From NCBI GenBank assembly GCA_964622235.1, contig CAZUNB010000022.1:1-18124 (forward strand): a DNA stretch of 18,124 nucleotides, given 5' to 3'. This DNA is from CAZUNB01 sp964622235 (GTDB lineage: Bacteria; Patescibacteriota; Saccharimonadia; Saccharimonadales; JAGPDM01). The stretch's first letter is position 1. Each line of letters begins with the position of its first letter. Of this stretch, positions 13,434 to 18,124 are shown piece after piece. The translations under genes and the position numbers were made by a program. The notes beneath the pieces are model-generated. The model did not search any database and was not told where the DNA came from. It worked only from the letters and a program-made list of their open reading frames with translations.

Positions 13434-14498
13434 ATGGTCACGCGGATTTCGCTCACTACAGGCGTAGCAAAATCTAGCTATCCTATTCTGATTGAACAGA
13501 ATTTCGACGGTTTAGCCGAAATTATTCCGAAGAATGTGTCACAAATTTTCGTCTTAAGTGATTCTAACGTTGCACCACTTTTTTTTGACGCTGTTGCGGC
13601 TAAGCTTGCAAAACCAATTCAACTAATTCAGATAGAACCAGGAGAGCAGCACAAAAACCTTCTAACCATCGAATCAATTTGGCAACAACTTAACGATGCT
13701 GATGCTGATCGTGCTGTATTGATATTGAATCTTGGGGGTGGAGTTGTAACTGATCTCGGAGGTTTTGCCGCTGCTACTTATAAGCGTGGAATTCGTTTTA
13801 TTAATCTTCCGACAACGCTTTTGGCGCAAGTTGATGCCGCTATTGGTGGCAAGACGGGTATAAACTTTGCTGGGTTAAAAAATAATATTGGTACGTTCAC
13901 ACAACCAATTGGGGTCTACTGTAACACCGTCACTTTATCGACACTGACGGATCAAATATTTGCCGAAGGTTTTGGGGAAATCATTAAACACGCTATTATT
14001 TCTGAAAATACAATACTTCATGAATTAGAAGAAAATCCTTTTAATAAAAACGATGCTGAACAATTAGCAAGACTAGTCATAAAATCAATTCAGGTGAAAG
14101 TTAATGTTGTTAGTCAAGATGAGCGAGAAACTAATCTTCGCAAGACCCTTAATTTCGGTCATACTTTCGGTCATGCACTTGAGAGCCAGTCTCATAAAAA
14201 CAATACTCCTCTTTTGCACGGTGAGGCAGTAGGACTAGGTATGCTAGCGGAATTGCACGCTGCCAATAAACCAGAAATACTAAAAATCGTCCAAGAACTA
14301 TTGGTAAAATTCAACCTTCCAGTTAAGCTTGATTTCAAAATTGATTTAGATGATTTTCTAGCAACCCTCGTTGGCGATAAAAAGAATCATTCTGGTTATA
14401 TTCAGTGGGTGGTTCCTAGCAAACTTGGAACCGTAGAAATTGATAAAAAATTAACCGAGCAGCAGGTAAAATCAGCTCTTAGCTGGCTTCAGGATTGA
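13434..14498 (+). CDS. aroB: 3-dehydroquinate synthase
   Basis: It converts DAHP to 3-dehydroquinate using NAD and a divalent metal (step 2). At 354 residues it has the usual length. The nucleotide-binding motif GGGVVTD is at 101-107, followed by GGFAAATYKRGI and the LPTTLLAQVDAAIGGKTGIN block. Metal-site and catalytic residues are visible as GFGEIIK (Glu182, Lys185), FGHTFGH (His243, His247) and LLHGEAVGLGM (His262). The start lies two bases after the aroG stop, so translation is probably coupled. The aroA ATG follows its stop after four bases. Confidence 0.97.
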   Translation: MVTRISLTTGVAKSSYPILIEQNFDGLAEIIPKNVSQIFVLSDSNVAPLFFDAVAAKLAKPIQLIQIEPGEQHKNLLTIESIWQQLNDADADRAVLILNLGGGVVTDLGGFAAATYKRGIRFINLPTTLLAQVDAAIGGKTGINFAGLKNNIGTFTQPIGVYCNTVTLSTLTDQIFAEGFGEIIKHAIISENTILHELEENPFNKNDAEQLARLVIKSIQVKVNVVSQDERETNLRKTLNFGHTFGHALESQSHKNNTPLLHGEAVGLGMLAELHAANKPEILKIVQELLVKFNLPVKLDFKIDLDDFLATLVGDKKNHSGYIQWVVPSKLGTVEIDKKLTEQQVKSALSWLQD

Positions 14499-14502
14499 TA
14501 GC

Positions 14503-15759
14503 ATGAAAGACGTACAACTAACACAAGATAAAACTTGGCAGCCGTCAGCTGAGCCACTTCGCATAGAGGTCCCTGGGAGTAAGAGTATTACAAACCGAGC
14601 ATTAATTGCTTCCAGCATCAACAGCCAACCAATCACGATTATCAATCCAAGTTTGAGTGTTGACAGTCTGAGCTTACGAGATGCATTGATTGAAATTGGA
14701 ATTATTATTACTAACAGTGACAAAGGCAGCTGGATTGTCCACAATTCAGTGTACGAACTTTTACCAAAAAAATTAACAATTGACTGCGGTCCAGCTGGAA
14801 CAACTTCACGATTCTTACTAGCATTTGTGGCATTCTTACCGGGATTTGAAGTTACTATCACTGGCAGTGAACGATTGAAAAAACGATCAATGGGAGTATT
14901 AATTAATGCACTGAAAACACTTGGTGCACAAATATCTGAACAAGGCGAAGCAGGAAAATTGCCAGTTCTAATTTCTGGTGTAGTTGCGCCAAAAGAAAGA
15001 AAAATAATTGAAGTTGACGCCTCAGTCAGTAGTCAATTTATTACCGCACTACAGCTAATTTCTCCACTGTTTGAATCTAGACTAGAAATTATCCAAAAGA
15101 ATCAACCAGTGTCTGCTGTATATAGCGATTTGACTCGTACAGTACAAAATCAATTAAGAATGACTAATGAGATAATTGTTGAAGCAGATGCTGCCGCGGC
15201 TGGTTATATGTGGGCATTTGGAATGCTTCGTCAGCAAGCGATCAAGATTCCCCACATTAGCCCCACCTCAGCACAGGGTGATATTGAGTTTGTTAAAGTT
15301 CTAGAAAATATGGGTGCGCAAGTCTCAGAAACAGCTGATGGATTAGTTGTTTTTCCCACTGAAGAGATCCGATCAATCAACTACAATATGATAAATTGCT
15401 CAGATACTGCCCAAACCGCGGCCGCTCTAGCAACGCAAGCTGATGGAGAAAGTTATATATATGGATTATCGACGTTGCCTGGAAAAGAAACTGATAGACT
15501 GGTTGCTATGAAAACTGAGCTAGAAAGGCTAGGAATAAGAACGGAGATTGACAGTGCTAGTATCCGAATTTTCCCAGGTGTAATTTCGCCAGCGAGGATA
15601 AAAACCTATCACGACCATCGTATGGCCATGTCGTTTAGCCCACTTTCAGCAATAGTGGAGGGAATTATCATTGAAGATTCTGATGTAGTTGAGAAATCAT
15701 TCCCAGATTTTTGGAGTAAACTGAAGTACTTCGGTATTATTTTTGAGGACATTGTATGA
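14503..15759 (+). CDS. aroA: 3-phosphoshikimate 1-carboxyvinyltransferase (EPSP synthase)
   Basis: It transfers the enolpyruvyl group of PEP to shikimate-3-phosphate (step 6). The 418 residues match the family. Visible are GSKSITNRALIASS with the PEP-binding Lys27, CGPAGTTSRFLLA (in place of the usual GNAGT), SSQFITALQLISPL, SAQGDIEFVKVLENMGA, NCSDTAQTAAALAT with a likely catalytic Asp301, and KTYHDHRMAMSFSPL near the C-terminus. Pro in CGPAGTTSR replaces the more common Asn, as in some other EPSP synthases; glyphosate sensitivity class is not assigned. The 3' end overlaps aroK by four bases (ATGA). Confidence 0.96.
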   Translation: MKDVQLTQDKTWQPSAEPLRIEVPGSKSITNRALIASSINSQPITIINPSLSVDSLSLRDALIEIGIIITNSDKGSWIVHNSVYELLPKKLTIDCGPAGTTSRFLLAFVAFLPGFEVTITGSERLKKRSMGVLINALKTLGAQISEQGEAGKLPVLISGVVAPKERKIIEVDASVSSQFITALQLISPLFESRLEIIQKNQPVSAVYSDLTRTVQNQLRMTNEIIVEADAAAAGYMWAFGMLRQQAIKIPHISPTSAQGDIEFVKVLENMGAQVSETADGLVVFPTEEIRSINYNMINCSDTAQTAAALATQADGESYIYGLSTLPGKETDRLVAMKTELERLGIRTEIDSASIRIFPGVISPARIKTYHDHRMAMSFSPLSAIVEGIIIEDSDVVEKSFPDFWSKLKYFGIIFEDIV

Positions 15760-16253
15760 AGATTGTTTTAACTGGCTTTATGGGCTCAGGAAAATCGACC
15801 GTCGCACGTGAATTAGCAGATTTACTGGAAGTCGGCGTGCTTGATATGGATGCGGTACTTGAAGAAGACCTAAAAATGACAACAGCTGATTTTTTCAAAG
15901 AAGAGGGTGAAGAAAACTTTCGGCGTTACGAGATTGGGCTTGCTAAACAGTTGGCTATTGAAAGTAATGCAGTCATAGCCACGGGTGGTGGTGTCGTCGA
16001 AAGTGCTGAGGCAATGGTTCCACTGTGTGAAAATGCTGCAGTAGTTTATCTCTATATCGATTTTCAGACATCCGTTGCACGGGTTGGTGACACCAATCGT
16101 CCACTAATGAAAGACAAGGATGCCGCTTCAGTTCTCTTTAATAATCGCCAAGCCTTATATCAACAGTATGCAACAATCACAATTGATGCTCGAGTTAAAA
16201 CACCTGAGCAAATTGCTATCGAAATTTATCAGCGGCTTGGAGTGTCGGTATGA
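15756..16253 (+). CDS. aroK: Shikimate kinase
   Basis: It phosphorylates shikimate at O3 with ATP (step 5). At 165 residues it has the standard size of an NMP-kinase-fold shikimate kinase. Walker A is GFMGSGKST (7-15). Asp30 and Asp32 in DMD, the FRRYE motif (55-59) and GGG (77-79) form the shikimate site, and RPL (115-117) lies in the lid. The start codon lies within the end of aroA, with GAGG about eight bases upstream, and the 3' end overlaps aroE by four bases, so all three are likely translationally coupled. Confidence 0.97.
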   Translation: MKIVLTGFMGSGKSTVARELADLLEVGVLDMDAVLEEDLKMTTADFFKEEGEENFRRYEIGLAKQLAIESNAVIATGGGVVESAEAMVPLCENAAVVYLYIDFQTSVARVGDTNRPLMKDKDAASVLFNNRQALYQQYATITIDARVKTPEQIAIEIYQRLGVSV

Positions 16254-17041
16254 AACGATTCGCCGTTATCGGAGACCCAATTGATCACAGCTTGTCGCCT
16301 ACTATTCATTCGGTCGGTTTTCAAGCCATCGGTTTACTGGCAAACTATGAAGCGATTGAGCTTAGCAAAGAAAATTTCGTTGGTTGGTGGCAAAAAAATA
16401 GTAACTTATACGATGGCTTTAGCGTAACTATGCCGCTAAAAGAACTGGCGGCGAACGTGGCCGACAGTCTAGATATAGCCGCCAAAGATATCGGCGTCGC
16501 TAATACCATGATTAAGGTAGATAATCAGTGGGTTGGCTATAATACTGATTGGTTAGGGTATCTCCGACCGCTTGAAAAGGTTGATGCTATCAACGGAAAA
16601 CGAGTTTTGATTCTTGGTGCTGGCGGTGCGGCTCACGCTGCAGTTTATTCCGTTCTTCAGGCCAATCCATTAGAGCTATTGGTCCATAATCGAACAATAG
16701 AGCACCTTAATAAACTGCGCCAAGATTTCCCTGGATTGAATGTACTTGAGGAAATTATCGATCTTGATGATATCGATACAGTCATTAACACTACGAGTGT
16801 TGGTATGGCAGAATTGGTTCACGAATCGCCAATAGATACTAGTTTATTGGACTCGCATCATGTGGTTTACGAGTCAATCTATAAACCACCCCAAACATTA
16901 TTAATGCAAGAGGCTAGCAAACGAGGAGCGGTTGTGATTTCCGGTTTTGAGCTTTTGTTGTCCCAAGCCTATGAGCAATTCCAGCTATTTACTGGCCAAT
17001 CAGCACCACAGCAAATTATGCGAGAGGCGATTGGTCAATGA
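16250..17041 (+). CDS. aroE: Shikimate dehydrogenase (NADP)
   Basis: It reduces 3-dehydroshikimate to shikimate (step 4). The 263-residue protein begins with the shikimate-binding Ser14 and Ser16 of HSLSP. It continues with the catalytic Lys64 in SVTMPLK, Asn85 in VANT and Asp100 in YNTDW, and then the Rossmann motif LGAGGAAHA (122-130). An Asn-Arg-Thr (HNRT) element that favours NADP and NTTSVGM follow. These are the canonical landmarks of AroE rather than YdiB/quinate dehydrogenase, though the last distinction is not absolute. It overlaps aroK and aroD by four bases each. Confidence 0.96.
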   Translation: MKRFAVIGDPIDHSLSPTIHSVGFQAIGLLANYEAIELSKENFVGWWQKNSNLYDGFSVTMPLKELAANVADSLDIAAKDIGVANTMIKVDNQWVGYNTDWLGYLRPLEKVDAINGKRVLILGAGGAAHAAVYSVLQANPLELLVHNRTIEHLNKLRQDFPGLNVLEEIIDLDDIDTVINTTSVGMAELVHESPIDTSLLDSHHVVYESIYKPPQTLLMQEASKRGAVVISGFELLLSQAYEQFQLFTGQSAPQQIMREAIGQ

Positions 17042-17712
17042 GCCGTCTAGCGGATCGGTTGGTTGCTGTGGTTGCTGAACCGACAGTTGCTGCTTGTGTT
17101 GAGCAGTTTAGACGGCTACCACAACAAATATTAACTGTTGAGTGGCGACTTGATTATCTCAATGAGCTGAATTATCAAGCCATTTCCGAGGCGATCAACT
17201 TAGTCAGTAAAGAGGTAATTATTACGCTTCGGAGTATCTCAGAGGGCGGTAACTATACAAATGATGGTGATGAGGATTCTAGGTCACAATTACTGATCAA
17301 TCTCTCTAATTTAATGAATGTTAGATATGTAGATATCGATATCAACAACACTGAAATTATTCAGTTGTTGCCGGCTTCGAAACGCTTACTGTCATTTCAT
17401 GATTTTGGATATACACCAGATAATCATGCGTTAATGGCTATAGTAGATGCAGCAATTCGACAGGATGCCGCGATTATAAAACTTGCATGTTTCGTAAAAG
17501 ATGATATTGATATCAGCAACCTGTTTAACTTATTTTCAAAATACCCACAGCAGAAACTGGCTATTATTGCTATGAGTGAACAAGATAATAGTTTACGAAC
17601 TGACGCTTTATGGCAAGGCAGTGTTTTGATGTTTGCAGCGACTGGTTCGAGTGTTGCTCCTGGTCAAATGAGTGTTGATGCTATGCTAGAAGTAATTGAA
17701 AAAGGAGAATAA
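17038..17712 (+). CDS. aroD: 3-dehydroquinate dehydratase, type I
   Basis: It dehydrates 3-dehydroquinate to 3-dehydroshikimate (step 3) through a Schiff base. The 224-residue protein is slightly shorter than enterobacterial AroD (about 250). Substrate- and mechanism-related residues are visible: EWRLD (Glu35, Arg37, Asp39), TLR (Arg65), SFHDF with the general acid/base His121, and IIKLACF with the Schiff-base Lys148. A C-terminal segment, SSVAPGQMS, matches the family's Ser-x-Ala-Pro-Gly-Gln loop. The start overlaps aroE by four bases. The last codons of aroD contain the ribosome binding site AAAGGAG of aroC. Confidence 0.94.
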   Translation: MSRLADRLVAVVAEPTVAACVEQFRRLPQQILTVEWRLDYLNELNYQAISEAINLVSKEVIITLRSISEGGNYTNDGDEDSRSQLLINLSNLMNVRYVDIDINNTEIIQLLPASKRLLSFHDFGYTPDNHALMAIVDAAIRQDAAIIKLACFVKDDIDISNLFNLFSKYPQQKLAIIAMSEQDNSLRTDALWQGSVLMFAATGSSVAPGQMSVDAMLEVIEKGE

Positions 17713-17713
17713 C

Positions 17714-18124
17714 ATGCCTGGGAATAGTTTTGGAAATTTGTATCAAATTACTAGTTTTGGCGAAAGCCATGGTGCCGGGATTGGTGTCGTTATCGATGGT
17801 TGTCCGGCTGGAATAGAGATATCTCGAGAGGAGATCCAACTCGAACTTGATCGTCGTCGACCCGGTCAAAGTATTGTAACAACTGATCGAGATGAGGCTG
17901 ATCAAGTTGAGATTCTATCTGGTATTTCTGAAGGCGTTACGCTTGGTTCACCGATTGCTATGCTAATTCGAAATAAAGATCAACGCTCGCAGGATTACGG
18001 TAATCTCGCCGAAGTTTATCGGCCAAGTCATGCTGATTTCACCTATGAACAGAAGTATGGTCGTCGTGCAGTTGCAGGTGGTGGACGTAGTAGTGCCCGC
18101 GAAACTGTGGCCAGAATTATGGCT
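17714..18124 (+). CDS. aroC: Chorismate synthase (3' end outside window)
   Basis: It eliminates phosphate from EPSP to give chorismate (step 7), needing reduced FMN. The first 137 codons are present and the frame is open at the window end. The start MPGNSFGNLYQITSFGESHG contains the conserved His19. Also visible are GCPAG, the arginine-rich DRRRPGQS, VEILSGISEG, GSPIAMLI, YRPSHADFTYEQKYG with the second catalytic His, and GGGRSSARET. All are classic chorismate-synthase blocks. AAAGGAG six bases upstream is a strong ribosome binding site, and one base separates the aroD stop from this ATG. Genes further into Phe, Tyr and Trp synthesis may follow outside the window. Confidence 0.97.
   Translation, partial: MPGNSFGNLYQITSFGESHGAGIGVVIDGCPAGIEISREEIQLELDRRRPGQSIVTTDRDEADQVEILSGISEGVTLGSPIAMLIRNKDQRSQDYGNLAEVYRPSHADFTYEQKYGRRAVAGGGRSSARETVARIMA

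Noticed and set aside
1..18124. CRISPR array, insertion sequence, phage genes or integration site
   Set aside because: No regularly spaced repeats, transposase or integrase-like proteins, or terminal inverted repeats seen on either strand.

Overview
The window looks like part of a compact, AT-rich bacterial chromosome, probably a Candidate Phyla Radiation (Patescibacteria) member and perhaps Saccharibacteria-like. This placement is inferred from the small, tightly packed genes, several lineage-style membrane proteins of unknown function, and start codons placed only about 6 to 12 bases after extended -10 promoters. The genetic code looks standard: RF2 (prfB) is present and TGA ends real genes, so the UGA=Gly code of Absconditabacteria/Gracilibacteria is excluded.

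Layout, left to right: (1) 3-329, the end of a small membrane protein; 381-1445, prfB. (2) 1523-3422, two unrecognised genes, the first behind a consensus promoter. (3) 3505-5298, aspS, interrupted by a 10-N assembly gap. (4) 5361-7020, a tandem pair of 7-helix membrane proteins overlapping folK. (5) 7056-8717, a membrane-anchored protein with a beta-propeller-like exterior. (6) 8718-8880, a convergent gap with no gene. (7) On the minus strand, a D-amino-acid-oxidase-like flavoprotein (10856-9543), followed with a 4-base overlap by a decayed gene (9546-8881). (8) 10962-12191, a five-segment membrane protein. (9) From 12215 to the window end, a regulated aromatic-biosynthesis operon: promoter, leader peptide, attenuator, DAHP synthase, aroB, aroA, aroK, aroE, aroD, aroC (aroC cut by the edge).

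The seven aro genes cover every step from PEP plus erythrose-4-phosphate to chorismate, with 1-4 base gaps or 4-base ATGA overlaps. The most interesting element is the 137-base leader in front of them. It encodes an 18-residue peptide, MINESASLFSFYWYALAG, with Phe, Phe, Tyr, Trp and Tyr clustered in seven codons. Its stop codon lies inside one arm of a potential antiterminator, whose other arm overlaps the 5' arm of a strong intrinsic terminator (GC-rich 6-bp stem plus U-tract). This is a textbook layout for ribosome-mediated transcription attenuation responding to all three aromatic amino acids. The leader ORF itself appears to start at, or within a base of, the transcript 5' end. I know of no such system described for this kind of organism, but I could not search for one.
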